From Fennellomyces sp. T-0311 (taxonomy: Eukaryota > Mucoromycota > Mucoromycetes > Mucorales > Lichtheimiaceae), in NCBI GenBank assembly GCA_025266875.1, contig JALLLT010000001.1, positions 1,612,001 to 1,676,000 of the forward strand: DNA of 64,000 bases, in the 5' to 3' direction. A program made the translations under genes and the position numbers. The notes beneath the pieces are model-generated. The model was not told the origin of the DNA. It saw only the letters and a program-made list of their open reading frames with translations, and did not search any database. This document shows positions 23,051 through 34,631 of this stretch, piece after piece (position 1 is the stretch's first letter; each line of letters starts with the position of its first letter).

Positions 23051-24436
23051 ATGGCACAAATTGGAAAATTCCGGAATCACTCTGGACTGCGCCTCGACCT
23101 CAATCACAATTCAAGACCGACAACGCCTTGCAGTTTAGACGATGACGGAGGTTTAGGCGTCGGCGGTCCTTCACTAAAGCCTTCAACGTCGACGGATAGC
23201 AACACGAACTGGCGAGAAGACATTGCCCGTATTGTCAACCAGAACCGCTCGCAGAACATGCTGGTGCCCAACAACGATATTCCTGACGAGTTGAAGCCCG
23301 AGGATTTCGAAAACATCCAAAAGCTGGGCGAGGGTGCTGCAGGTGTTGTGTGGAAAGTTCGCTACAAGCCGACGGGATTCGTCATGGCTAAAAAGGTTCA
23401 AACGCTGCTTCTGAGATGGTGATAGTGGTTGTTAATCCGTTGGCCCTTTCCTTTGTAGACGATCACTGTCGAAGCCGAGCCCAACGTGCAGCGTCAGATC
23501 CTGCGAGAACTTTCGTTCCTCAAAACATGCGAGTCGCCACACATCGTCTCGTTTTACGGAGCGTTTTTGGACGACGGCGACACCACGATTGCGATATGCA
23601 TGGAATACTGTGATGGCGGCAGCTTTGAGGATATCTACAAGCGCGCACGCGACATGGAAGGCGTGATCGGTGAAACGGTGCTCGCCCGACTCGCAGAATC
23701 GGTATGCCTGGAGCCGTATGTCCACCTGCTGTTTACTAATAGATCCCTCCCCACCAGGTCTGCAAGGGTCTAATTTATTTGCACTCGAAAAACGTGATTC
23801 ATAGAGGTAATACGCAAACTGCCACTTGTTCTGCCCATCGCTCACATTGGGTTAGACATCAAGCCGTCCAACATTGTAATGACACGAAAAGGTGAAATTA
23901 AATTATGTGATCTGGGAGTGTCTGGCGAGTTGATCAACTCGATGGCCGAAACGTTCACGGGCACACAGTATTACATGGCGGTAAGTGCTTCTTGCGCGTG
24001 GTTAGGCGATATATATGTCTGACCATTATCCGTTTTAGCCTGAGCGTATTAAAGGAGCGACTTATTCTGTTCAGTCTGATATTTGGTCCCTCGGATTAAC
24101 TATTATAGAAGTAGCCCAGAACCACCCAGCGCTGCCTCCGCCCGGCCAGCCCCATCTCTCCGTCTTTGAGCTATTGGACTTTATTGTGAGCCAGCCGTTG
24201 CCCAATCTGGGCGACGACAGGTCCGTCGACTGCCGAGATTTCATTTCCAAGTGGTATGCGGCTTCTATTTTTGTGCATTTTAATATACTAAAGCCCGCTA
24301 TTTTGTTAGCTTGATCAAAGACCCGCTGCAGAGACCTGGCCCGGAGGGGATGCTCGAACACCCATTCATAAAGCAACGTGCAGATCCATCACAGGATCTG
24401 TCATTATGGCTTAAGGAAGTATGGAACTGGCAGTAA
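23051..24436 (+). CDS. MAP kinase kinase (Mkk1/Pek1-like)
   Basis: A STE7-family MAPKK of 367 residues in six exons: 23051..23395, 23459..23701, 23758..23806, 23856..23980, 24039..24253 and 24310..24436. It starts [18 protein letters not shown], and the first 80 residues are Ser/Thr/Asn-rich. Kinase motifs: [12 protein letters not shown] (Gly loop), [15 protein letters not shown] (hinge), HRDIKPSN split by an intron, DLGVSGEL in place of the usual DFGVSG, the activation segment [18 protein letters not shown] with the S-x3-T phospho-sites of MAPKKs, and [12 protein letters not shown]. The GELINS..ETFTGT form is closest in memory to the cell-wall-integrity MAPKKs (Mkk1/2, Pek1) rather than Pbs2; this subclass is inference. 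The C-terminus WLKEVWNWQ is short. Confidence 0.88.
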
Positions 24437-24593
24437 ATGGTTCCTTATATCACCCAGTCCTTTTCCCCACACACAACTCACACCCCACATGTTTTTATAC
24501 CCGCATCTCTTTCCATTCCTTGTTACTCTTTTTTGAAGTTCCGTCATACCCTGTAAGGTCACACACTACAGGTTTTCTTTATATATACTGCTA

Positions 24594-26322
24594 CTACAAT
24601 GTAGCGTTCATGTGCGTTTTTTCCGCTTGACTCCCATCTCTGGAAACGTAGACCGTTAGAATATCCATATAGTTCCTGGCGCTTGCGACCTTACCGTCTA
24701 TACCGTCGTCCTCGTCGGGCGGTGCCGGGTTAAGCAAATGAGACTGTTTGCCAAGAGCCATCATTGATGATTGTGACATCGGCCTCGCATATGTATTTTC
24801 TGCTTCTACGAGAGTTGCTTAAGAAAAAAGCACGATCGAATCATATGCCGGTATTTACCGGTACTACTAATGCTGTGTGATAATGGTAGCGGTGAAGGAA
24901 TGGCGGTCCGGGATTCGTAGTAATGCTGTGTTATTCGGGATGATGTTGTGCTGGATACAGACGGCGTGCTTTCGCTATTTGTGGAAGGTACATGTTGACT
25001 TGAAGCAGGATTATTAGCATGTCTTGCTGAAGCGCGCCTTTGGTATGTCAGTCGGTCGGAAACAGCAGACATCTCCCTTAATCTATTCAGCTGCTCTTGT
25101 AAAGACTCTAACTCTTTGGTTTCCATGTGAGTAGACATAACCTGGGAACGTGTCGATATGGAAACCTACCTTTGCCTGGATAGCACCACGGGGTATCATC
25201 AAGCGGATATCTGTTAAGTCTAACGAACTGTACACACACACGCGACAAGATTCCGCGGTAAAAACTTACCGACGGTGCCTGAAGATCCCAGTATTTCGAG
25301 TGACTGAAGTATCGTTTGCATGTACTGTGACGAAGTATTCAGCTGCACGTGGAAACCTTCTTTTATGTGCTCACCTCCTGTTGGTGCAAAACAACATTGC
25401 GTACGGCTTTCATTTCGTCAAATAATACCTCAAACCCCTTAGTTATGCGGGTCACCCGATCCTCTAGGTTTGCATAATCGCGATACATCAGCTCCGATCG
25501 CTGTACGTCTCTATCATTGACCGACAACGGAGCGGTTGCCCTCAGAGACCGAACACTTTTCCGCTTAATATTGCGCAAGTCGTCAGTGGCACCACGTCGA
25601 AAATGCGGATGGCGGAACTCCCAGGTTTGGTTCTCGTTCCGTAAATTTGAATGGATCATGTCGTTGACCTTGTTGAAGCCGTACACTGTTTTTGTTTGAT
25701 GCAGCTAGCCGTTCAGTAAAACACGCGCCATACTAGTACGCTTTTATGCTTACTATTGAGCTGCCTGACGAAGCTTTGCCAGTTGTTGTGTTTGAAATAG
25801 CGGGGAAGCACATTTTTTGAGAATGCCGTCGGATTGTAGACCCGAAACACTTCTCCGTTTTCAGACCAGGTAATAAGATCTTGGATTTCAGGATCTTCTA
25901 CCATGCTTTGATTCATAAGATCCACACTGAATGGTAATGATCCCCAACCCTCCCTCTCCTATGCTTACTTGTATAGTTTGCTCACAAAGGCGGCATGCGT
26001 TTTTGTTATAGGCACAATAGTTGTCAGCGATTGCCCATCCATAACCGATTCAAAGGGTTGCAGATTCGACGACTCCAGTCTGCTTGAGGAAGCACGCAAA
26101 AAAGGGACACAATATCAGCAACCACACCAATATATTTCCGTCCCATGCCCTGTGTATACTATACTCTTGTGAGGTGATATCATCGCCACTATTGTTTTCG
26201 ATGCTCTCGCCGTCGCTGCACGTGCTGGATCTTCTGCTATATCCGTCCATGGTGCTCTTACATAATCTTGTCTCGAAAGGTCGATGAAATACCGATGAAG
26301 AATATTCTTCGCTTCTGTGCAA
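24594..26322 (-). CDS. HSF-type DNA-binding transcription factor
   Basis: A heat-shock-factor-fold regulator in several exons. The DNA-binding domain reads FVSKLYK, then MVEDPEIQDLITWSENGEVF, then YFKHNNWQSFVRQLN joined across an intron to MYGFNKVNDMIHSNL and WEFRHPHFRRG (25990 to 25590). A heptad-rich segment follows (ELMYRDYANLEDRVTRITKG, 25500-25380), as expected for trimerisation. After two short exons comes a second coiled-coil stretch (TKELESLQEQLNRLREM) and a Ser/Thr-rich tail ending near 24594. Upstream, a Ser/Asp-rich exon starting at 26322 or at MDGYSRRSST (26250) joins in frame through an intron of about 80 nt to LESSNLQPFESVMDG. No response-regulator domain is seen, so it is not Skn7. 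The true N-terminus is uncertain because a possible in-frame exon lies further upstream (see 26390-26890). Confidence 0.82.
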
Positions 26323-26389
26323 GGTTTCTAAAAAAAAGTTCTGAAGGTGAGAGTTGTTGCACAGCGCCGCGCAATTTTGGGTGAACCAA

Positions 26390-26890
26390 CTGATAGCACT
26401 TACGTACCGGAGGATGGCTGCGTCAACGTCGCACGTGGCTGGATCGACGGTATGATATTCTTGTGCAGATGGTTGCGTTCAGGAAGGTGGTAAAATGATG
26501 ATACCGTGTATTTAAAGCGGCCCAAGTAGTAGACGTATGGTCGTAGGATGATGGTATAGACGAGATATGCGAGTGCAACTGTGCTAATAACACGACAACC
26601 TTTGGAATGTGCGTCTACAATATTTAATGATAATTATGGATGGCTTCGATGCTTGGTGTCAAGCAATGGCGACTGCGATCTTCCACAAACTGGGTGGTGT
26701 GGTGCAAAGAAGTGAGTGCAAAAATGGACATATGTACGATCAATTTCGTGATGTCACCGCCCAATAGACTGGAAATTCGAGCTGCTTTTAGCAATGTGTT
26801 CCAACCCTGTGCGACAAAACAGGAATCGATAATTCTTCCATGTTCTATTCATGAATATCCTGACGTTATGCTTTCATACTTGATATCACC
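26390..26890 (-). other. Possible upstream exons of HSF-type gene or separate small gene
   Basis: The minus strand from about 26610 reads VISTVALAYLVYTIILRPYV, a hydrophobic, probably membrane segment, then a polar stretch to QPRATLTQPSS, ending at a GTACGTAAGT donor near 26405. Splicing to the TTTTTTAG acceptor near 26326 would enter the frame of the HSF-type protein. Further upstream, GWNTLLKAARISSLLGGDI to HHTTQ (about 26815-26680) also looks coding. No start codon is clear, and I recognise no family. It may be an N-terminal extension, a separate gene, or chance. Confidence 0.3.
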
Positions 26891-27059
26891 GTATTCATAA
26901 CAGCAAATCTTCGGATCCACATCCCCTCACGCCCATATTTGACTTCCCGAACGGCCGCAGCCGAGGGCAGGTCCGGAAACAACGATTTGTTTGTGGAATT
27001 GTGGAACCAACCAGCTGGAACTAACCTACAAATCGGTATCGCTTCCACGAGCAGAAGTC

Positions 27060-30000
27060 CGCGGTTCTATTTCAAGAAGTAATTTACACTGCGTCCCACT
27101 TGGAGTCTGCCTTGTCGTTGTGCAGAATACCGTTGTTACACCAATTTTGTAACCCTAGCACAATAATAACTCTGATCTTTTGGACAAGAACGAGCCTTGT
27201 CTCTACAGTATCCTTTCCCTATATTTCACACGCGTAAGCACTAAGGAAACCCCTTTGAACACCGATTACAATAACATTAAGCTACCGCTAGTCCAAAAGA
27301 TGCATAGATTATGCATATCAGAGGCAATCCTTACATGCTTCACGCCATAAATAGAACGCCTACAGCTTGTTGTCCACTGTTTTTGCAATCTGCTTTTGTA
27401 ACCAAGAAGTACACAGTGGCGCTTAAACCCGGACCAATGATCTCAGTGACATATGTTTAGCTCGTGCGCTGTTTCCCAGCATCGCACAACTGACTTTCTG
27501 GGATTTATTTATCGACACGACAGTATCACAGCGATGGAAGGTGCGCTGAACAATTAGTAGATTACAGTTTACCTTTCTCGACATGGTTTGAATCTTAATG
27601 TTAAATGTGCAGATGGTAATACTTAATCGACATGCCATCTGTATAAAGCAGTAAGCCAGCAAGATGTGTACTATTCACTGTGACACTGTTATACAAAAAA
27701 GTACAACGATAATGATCCGATTGAATATTCATGCCTCCAACCATATTAAGTACATATTTTCTTGCGCTACTGTAGAACAAAACCTTATTACCACATATTC
27801 CTTGATGTAACTTCCATCCTCAAAGCTGTCACGATAAAATCTCAGTGTGGTCTAGAAACGGCCCTGAGACTTTTAACTACTGCAGAATCAAGGACCGAAG
27901 GCTTGCATCTTTGGTCAAAAACTTCTCTTCCAGATGACATTGTGCAGCTCTATTTTTGTTTTCACATTATGCGTAAAAAGCAGACGAGTAAATTTCGAGT
28001 TAGACCCGCTTGGGGTACCGACAAACTGGGAGCTGCTACTTTGGCACGGGGACATGATTAGTTTTCGCCTTTCCTATAACGATTCCGAAAGTGCGCAACC
28101 ATACTTCATCGTTGACAAAGGAGTTTTTGGGATAGAAATCATACATACAGACGAATTTGCTCCTTTCTTCTTCGAGTTCTCCGGTTCGAATGCTGGTTGC
28201 CCTTCTACATAGATCCACGTTTGCGTTTATGCGCAGCTGCGTATCGATTGCGCGAGAACGTGTAGTTAAAAATACCAATGACGCTTTGCTCGAGCTGTAG
28301 CCAAAATACGTATCATGAGGGGTAGTCCATAAAAAGCGAAGAAACATTCTACGTGTTTCCGTCCTAACGGAATTTTACTGAAGTCTCATCATAAACTAAT
28401 CAAATTTAAAGGCAGTATTAAGCTCACACATTCTTTAATACATACTGCAGTCGTGATATATTACATGTACTTTATATCACTTTCGCTTTCGTAGATCGTA
28501 AAGTACACATTTATTGTTGTTCACCCCATATGCACTTGTTTAATCAAATACGCGTGTTGAGAAAGCAGCCCCTTAAAAATCAATAAACAATGTTATCATT
28601 CGTTCGTACTTCTCAGATGTCGCTGATTCTGGATAACTGAAAAGTTGTCCTACGTATGGAGCGGTGAATTAGACATAAAAGGCAGTATAGAAGCCCAGGC
28701 GCATGAGTTTAAACAAAAGGTCTAAGCCGATTGATATCATGTTACTTATGTACATACCCTATAAAGCTATATGCTTCTGCTTAACCACTCACCATTGTTT
28801 CAGAAATACTTTGTTCACGTGTTCAATGGAGCAAATGCTAATAAATTTACTTGATTTATACGGGCGTGATTACAACTACTATATTGTTTAAATTAACGTG
28901 AACTTTCGTTAAGGTCGGGCATCTTTGAGTAAACATGCAGAAAGTTATGATTCCGTCGATTACACCCTTATTTGTGAGCAGAGGCTGCATAAGCGTGTGA
29001 ACATGACCTTTTGTGGAAATACTTCGGAAGGTCGTAGGCAAAGCCTGCACAATAGAAGAAATCGATGTATAAAGCAAGAACCTTAAATGAAACGTTCCGT
29101 TCCATCCGATAGGATTATATAACCGTCATTTGCCACTACGTGTTGTATGGACTTCGCATATTTACTATTGATTGATAAATGTGCACATGCCCTGCAAGCT
29201 ATCAGAAGATTCTGTTGGTTACATGGATTGCATACAAATACGTAATACATGCGACAAATGTCCTTATCCCTCAACAAAACTACATAAACAAGCTTTTATT
29301 TGGGATCGCAAAGAGCTCATGTATGCAGATATGATGTATATGAGCAGAATTCACTTTGCTTCATATCATTTTTCAACCAAGTATCTTGCACGTAATACAG
29401 GACATGACGTTCGCAGCTTGGATTGTAGTGTGCAAGGAAATGAGATACGTCGAGTGAGAATAATGTCAAAATCAATTACATATACAAAAAGAGAAGCACT
29501 AGTAGGTATTAAACTTCAAGCTAGATAATTGGTAAGAATTTAAGCTAGACTGTTTCACGAAGATGCTTACCATGGAGCTGTAGATGCTTGAGTTTGGAAC
29601 TTTGTTAATTCAAAACTCACCGACAATCTATACGGAAAGTATGTAATAAAGAACAAAAATCGGATCGCGTACATCGCAATACTGGTCTCGTTGTAGATTT
29701 TTCGATATACATGTGCATTTCCTTAGTAACAGTACGTAAGTGAAATCCAAAGTGCAGTTTTAAAAGAGGACATAAGAGTGTGTTAGATAGCAGTGCTATT
29801 TGTTGAGAACATCATTATGAATGTGACTCAAGCCGGTTTAGATCATCTCTTTTTGTCATCTTCAGCTTTGCAACTTGAAAGATGACACACTGAATTCATA
29901 CTTACATTATCTCAATGTGTCTTTGTACAACAAGAAATGGTTTCAATAGGTTTATGTACATGTAGAAAGCAATGGTATCATTGTGGGTGGTTGGCAACTT

Positions 30001-30643
30001 TGTGACTCTATTATTTAATACCGTTAGCGAAAAGCGAAAGCTACATAAGAGTATTTTATCTGCTATCGAAGCTTAAATACCAGTACTTCAGAAAATCGTA
30101 TCGTGTCACCGCGTGACACTGCAGTAAAGGGTATATACCATGTATCTAAAAAGATAACAAATGTCAGAGGCCACGCCAATCGGGGATACCTCATGGGCTA
30201 ATCTCCTGTGTGCCGTGCCGCCCATCTATGTTTATGTAAAATGTTGACTTTTATGGTTGGACTTATCATTTGACTTCCCACATTCCCGAGTTGTTCGAAC
30301 AATGACCTGACGGTGGATACGCGCGAAACGTTTAACCTGTGCATTTACCGGGAACTTAAGAAAAGCCTTTGATATCTTTGTGTAGCCAGTATGTAGGATA
30401 CAAAGGCAGTAAATGATTAGCGACTTCCTGAAGCTTACGGGACTTTTTAAAGTGACTGTAGTATGCTCTCCTCATTGCTAACGATCGTTGGTTTAGATCG
30501 TGCGAGTTTATTAACAAAAATGCAGGAAACTGTAAACAGTGGCACCATTTTGTAACACTGTGACTAAAACTGACACTTGCAACTTTTCTATGCTGCGCCC
30601 TCGTGGGTATATTCCTGCCTATCATATCAACTGAAACAGGGAC
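27060..30643. other. AT-rich stretch without a supportable gene
   Basis: About 3.6 kb. Two overlapping plus frames at 27762-28061 and 27934-28212 hold protein-like runs (for example VPTNWELLLWHGDMISFRLS and FAPFFFEFSGSN) that break off in stops, suggesting a decayed gene of unknown type. A plus frame of 118 codons at 29172-29528 has five cysteines near its N-terminus but no recognisable domain. A perfect 7-bp inverted repeat lies at 30103-30119. No RNA gene was identified. Confidence 0.5.
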
Positions 30644-32170
30644 GTGATGCCGAGACAGAATCGAGCAAGCAATGGCGATCCATTTGTCAGCAAATTACCT
30701 TACGACATTATTGAACTAATCTGGGCCAATTTGACTTTACGTGAACGGATAAGATGCACTCGCGTCTGTACAATTTGGCGGTCATTACTACTAAACTCGA
30801 ATGTCCTATGGAGCGAGATCGCCGATTGCAATATTCGTCGTGATCTGATCCGTTATGAGATCAATGGCAAGCAAGTTCGCCGCGTTGACTTAGAGAGCCA
30901 GAATACATACGCTATCCATTTTCTTATTCGTTTGGCATGTACAAATATCCACACAAGTAGGTATCGATTACGCCTATATGTCTTGATCCGCCAACATATC
31001 TTATTGATCCTAGTAACGAATGCCCACTATTTCGACAACCCGAGCTACTTTTTCGGCAAACACATTCAAGACTTGCTCAATATCACAGGCCATGCGTTGA
31101 GAACTCTGGACATTACAGTGGTTGATCGAACTCCCAAGGACTTTTTCATCACATTATTCACCACGTGCACAAACTTAACGCATATGCGGTGCATTTTCAC
31201 AAAAACTGGGCACTACCATCTTCCCGGACCACATCCCACAGGCAAGGATACTGTCAGCCCCACTATTGCTCAGTCAATGAAACGGGTCGTTGATTTGTCA
31301 GTAAGCGTACTCGACGTGGACATTGAGGAACTGAAGCAAGTGTTACTGTGCTTTACAGGACTCAAACACTTTTATATGATCAGACCTCCTACCGTTGACG
31401 AGTTCTCGCGTTGGCTTGACGAATCGTTACCATCACTACAAACCATTCGACTTGGAGATGCATATGAATGTCCACCAGTCATGTTCAGTCAAGCGGGGCG
31501 TAAAGTACTTGCAGTTATCGACAAAGGAAATGGCAAGACTGCCATCATAGCACACAAGCACAGAGATATTATGAACGCTTTCCATTTGAAGGCCAACTTT
31601 GACTCTGGACCTATATACGAGATGTTTCAACACTTCACTGACCTTGGTATGCCTTATTTACGATCGCTTGCTCTGGAAAGCTACCGCCCTTGTACACCGC
31701 CCTTTGGTATCCAGCAAGTCATAAATCAACTACCTTGCTTGGAACAACTCATTATCCGATATATCAATTTTACAGCAGTACCAACTGATACCGATACCCT
31801 ATCGTTCAATACCAATCTATCACTAAAAACTATCAAGCTCAACTATTGTGGAGGGGTGACTACAGCAGATCTTCGCAGAATCGTAGCGCGTTTCAGTCCT
31901 TTCATGAAATGTATATCCTTTATCGGTCTGAATGAACTGCCGGATGAAATACTGCGAATAATATATGCCAGGGTTTTGGTACTTGGACGGCTTGAGCTGA
32001 GTCATGGTGACTTGACGTCGTACACTGTTCGAGAACTCGTTGACAGCTGGACAGGCAGAAAATTGAACGTCCTAGAAATTGGTGGACCCAACAAGATAAA
32101 ATCACCCCTTGGGCTTACGCGCTATGCCCGAGAAAAGCTGGCGAATACTACTGTCAACCTTTTTACATAG
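30644..32170 (+). CDS. F-box protein with LRR-like C-terminus
   Basis: A single-exon gene of 508 residues (a second methionine is residue 2). The N-terminal F-box is clear: FVSKLPYDIIELIWANLTLR, then CTRVCTIWRSLL and LWSEI (about residues 14-62), which would bind Skp1 in an SCF ubiquitin ligase. The rest is a series of irregular leucine-rich segments (for example LRTLDITVV, LKTIKLNYCGGVTTADLRRI, LGRLELSHGDL, LNVLEIGG), the usual substrate-recognition part. F-box/LRR proteins of this style are numerous in Mucoromycota. It stands alone between two AT-rich stretches, which fits an expanded, fast-evolving family. The substrate is unknown. Confidence 0.82.
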   Translation: MMPRQNRASNGDPFVSKLPYDIIELIWANLTLRERIRCTRVCTIWRSLLLNSNVLWSEIADCNIRRDLIRYEINGKQVRRVDLESQNTYAIHFLIRLACTNIHTSRYRLRLYVLIRQHILLILVTNAHYFDNPSYFFGKHIQDLLNITGHALRTLDITVVDRTPKDFFITLFTTCTNLTHMRCIFTKTGHYHLPGPHPTGKDTVSPTIAQSMKRVVDLSVSVLDVDIEELKQVLLCFTGLKHFYMIRPPTVDEFSRWLDESLPSLQTIRLGDAYECPPVMFSQAGRKVLAVIDKGNGKTAIIAHKHRDIMNAFHLKANFDSGPIYEMFQHFTDLGMPYLRSLALESYRPCTPPFGIQQVINQLPCLEQLIIRYINFTAVPTDTDTLSFNTNLSLKTIKLNYCGGVTTADLRRIVARFSPFMKCISFIGLNELPDEILRIIYARVLVLGRLELSHGDLTSYTVRELVDSWTGRKLNVLEIGGPNKIKSPLGLTRYAREKLANTTVNLFT

Positions 32171-34631
32171 CAACTCCCCCTACGTACTCTCTTAGTTGTA
32201 TTTGCTATGAATAGAGGCAATGTAACTTGGATAACTTAATAAAGCTTGGAGGTATTACTTCGATATACACTTTTATAATGTGATGTTGTGCTTTATTGGA
32301 GATATACAGAAGCACTTTTTTGTCGGATTCCTGGGAAGTATGCCGTCTAAAAGAAGTGTCTTTATTTTTATATAGGACCTTAAGTAGTAATCAAAGAGTT
32401 GAGCTTTTCCCTACCGACCGAACGACAAAAACATAAATGATGAAAAGTTACAAAAAAAAAGTGCCCGAGAGTCTTGCTTAGCGCGCACAGGTACTTACAA
32501 TCGTGTACGTTGGTCTGTCAGTGCGAATAGCAAACCCGACGCGAAGCCTGTCGTAAGAGAGTATAAACGTTGAGGATTCCTGGATGCAGAAATGCTGTTA
32601 TATATATACGACAGATATTGGGGTAATAGCTAAGGCGTCTATGATCCGCGATCTACGAATTACATCTATAGATATATGCCTAATATCACCTTATACAATC
32701 ATACACCATACGTGTTGTTGCGTGCTACGTCTATCAACATGTTATATAGATACTGGATGACAGTCAACGGCGTTGAAGATTGAATGGCGTCTTTAATGGG
32801 TCACAAATAGATTTTATCCATCGATGACCAACTGCTGTCAAACTAGTTGCTTTTTCATCCCCAATTTTTCCACAAGTTAATACGTATGTAGCATCCATCT
32901 GCCAGCATATAATGTATATTTATCAGTTGCATGGTATGCTGCTACCTGGGGCATGGGCTCATCGCGTCAAGCCAAACAAAAAAAAGGTATGCCGCTAGAT
33001 CCGGCAATAATCAATACGTGTTTTGTATAAAGTGGCTCGTAATTCATGCGATGTACTTCGATCTGGCTAGCGCACTAAAACATTTGCCATATAGTAGTGC
33101 TCGAACTTATTTTCTATGTAACAAGGCTCCTGTAACTAATGCTATTTTTCAACTCTAGTTAAGTGTAGCAGTATGCACAGCAACGCTATTTCCTGCTGTT
33201 AAATGACATGGCAAGTTCAGCGTTTAACTAAATATTCCTAGTGTGGTAGCAATGTAGTAACAAAAAATACCGACAACAGCATATATAGCTAAACTGAAAA
33301 GACTTCCGTGTTCCCGTTAGTCACTGACCCAATTTTTATATTTATTTTGAACAATGATCGTAAGCTCAATGCTTAGCTAGCTGATTAAACTGCTTATAAT
33401 CATGTGCGATGAATATATTATATATACGCAAATAGAGACGGATAATATTTCATGACAAAACGAATATTGTTTATCCGGCTTTCATTTCAATGGTTAGTAG
33501 TACATAGACATCATTTATGCTAAACTCTCCGAACCATTATTGTATATCCCAGAAAATACTCTGGGTGAAAAGAGTATTGCTAGGTTCTGATCTGTTTGAT
33601 AAGTGCACTTGGCGTTTACACAAATATAATCTTATGACAAAGGAATTTACTGTAGAAAAAAAAAGTGGATTAAGATAAAAAAAAAAAAAAACTGGTTATG
33701 CGATTAGTAACAGAGCTCCCCTTTTGGGGTTCTGCACCTATATTGAAATTCGGGACCATCAGGGCAAGTGCTCCGTCTATACATACCCTGCTTTAGGTAC
33801 TTTGTTATCATAATAATGATATAATTAGCAGTTTTCTGGGCCCATTAATTCGGATTGACGTAACTGCAAGTGCACACTTAAAAATAATAAAGTTTGTTTG
33901 CTGATATTTTCTAAATAAGGTTGGCATGATACGTAAGTATAAATTTGCAAATTCTTTGAGTTTGCTAACTCCTATATTAGTTAAAGCCCAAGGCCAGTAA
34001 TTGAGACGTTCGCCGGCATCAATGTCCATCTTGACATCCTGCGAAAAAAATCGATCTATCAGTGGTACCCGAATCAGATATCATAATGAGGGCCCGTGTT
34101 TTGTGACACCAACACACTGGTGCCATCTCTGAAAGAAATCAGATGGCTGTTTTGGTCATCAAAGCGCGTAAGCATTTTGTAATACTATAGTTTATTTAGC
34201 AAATCGATTAGATTTATCAGCAGACTCCGTATACTTTTGAAACGATAAATGAGTGAGCGTTAGCATAAAGAAGTTGGATTACAAGGAATTTCACATGTGG
34301 AATAGAAGTCAATGAATATTACAACAAAGCACCTACGAATTGTTTGTACTCCAGGGAAGCAAGCAAGACGTTCACCGGCTTACTGTTTTTAGCTGGTGAA
34401 CATATTTTCCGTGCAATCATTACGACAAGTGACAAAAAAGGCAATTTTGGTTTGAATGCAAAATTTCATTTTGGGAGTTTGTGATAGATAAACATTGGAA
34501 AAAGCAAATAGTACAATGTACTGGCACAATAAGTATTAGTAAATAGTAAGGTAGTAAGTGTAGCAACAAGGGAGGAACGGGTATCAAAGAACAAAGGAAA
34601 AAGAGTATATACATTTAAGAAAAATCTATCT
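32171..34631. other. AT-rich stretch without a supportable gene
   Basis: About 2.5 kb between the F-box gene and the 3' end of the peroxin. It holds A/T homopolymers (an A tract around 33679), many short stop-interrupted frames and no domain. The last 200 nt are probably 3' flank of the peroxin gene. Confidence 0.6.

Noticed and set aside
28176..28192. GGTTCGAAT resembling a tRNA B box
   Set aside because: No matching A box, no cloverleaf and no T run downstream.
29172..29528. 118-codon plus-strand frame with several cysteines
   Set aside because: No recognisable domain, promoter or splice signals; kept only as a note under the intergenic entry.
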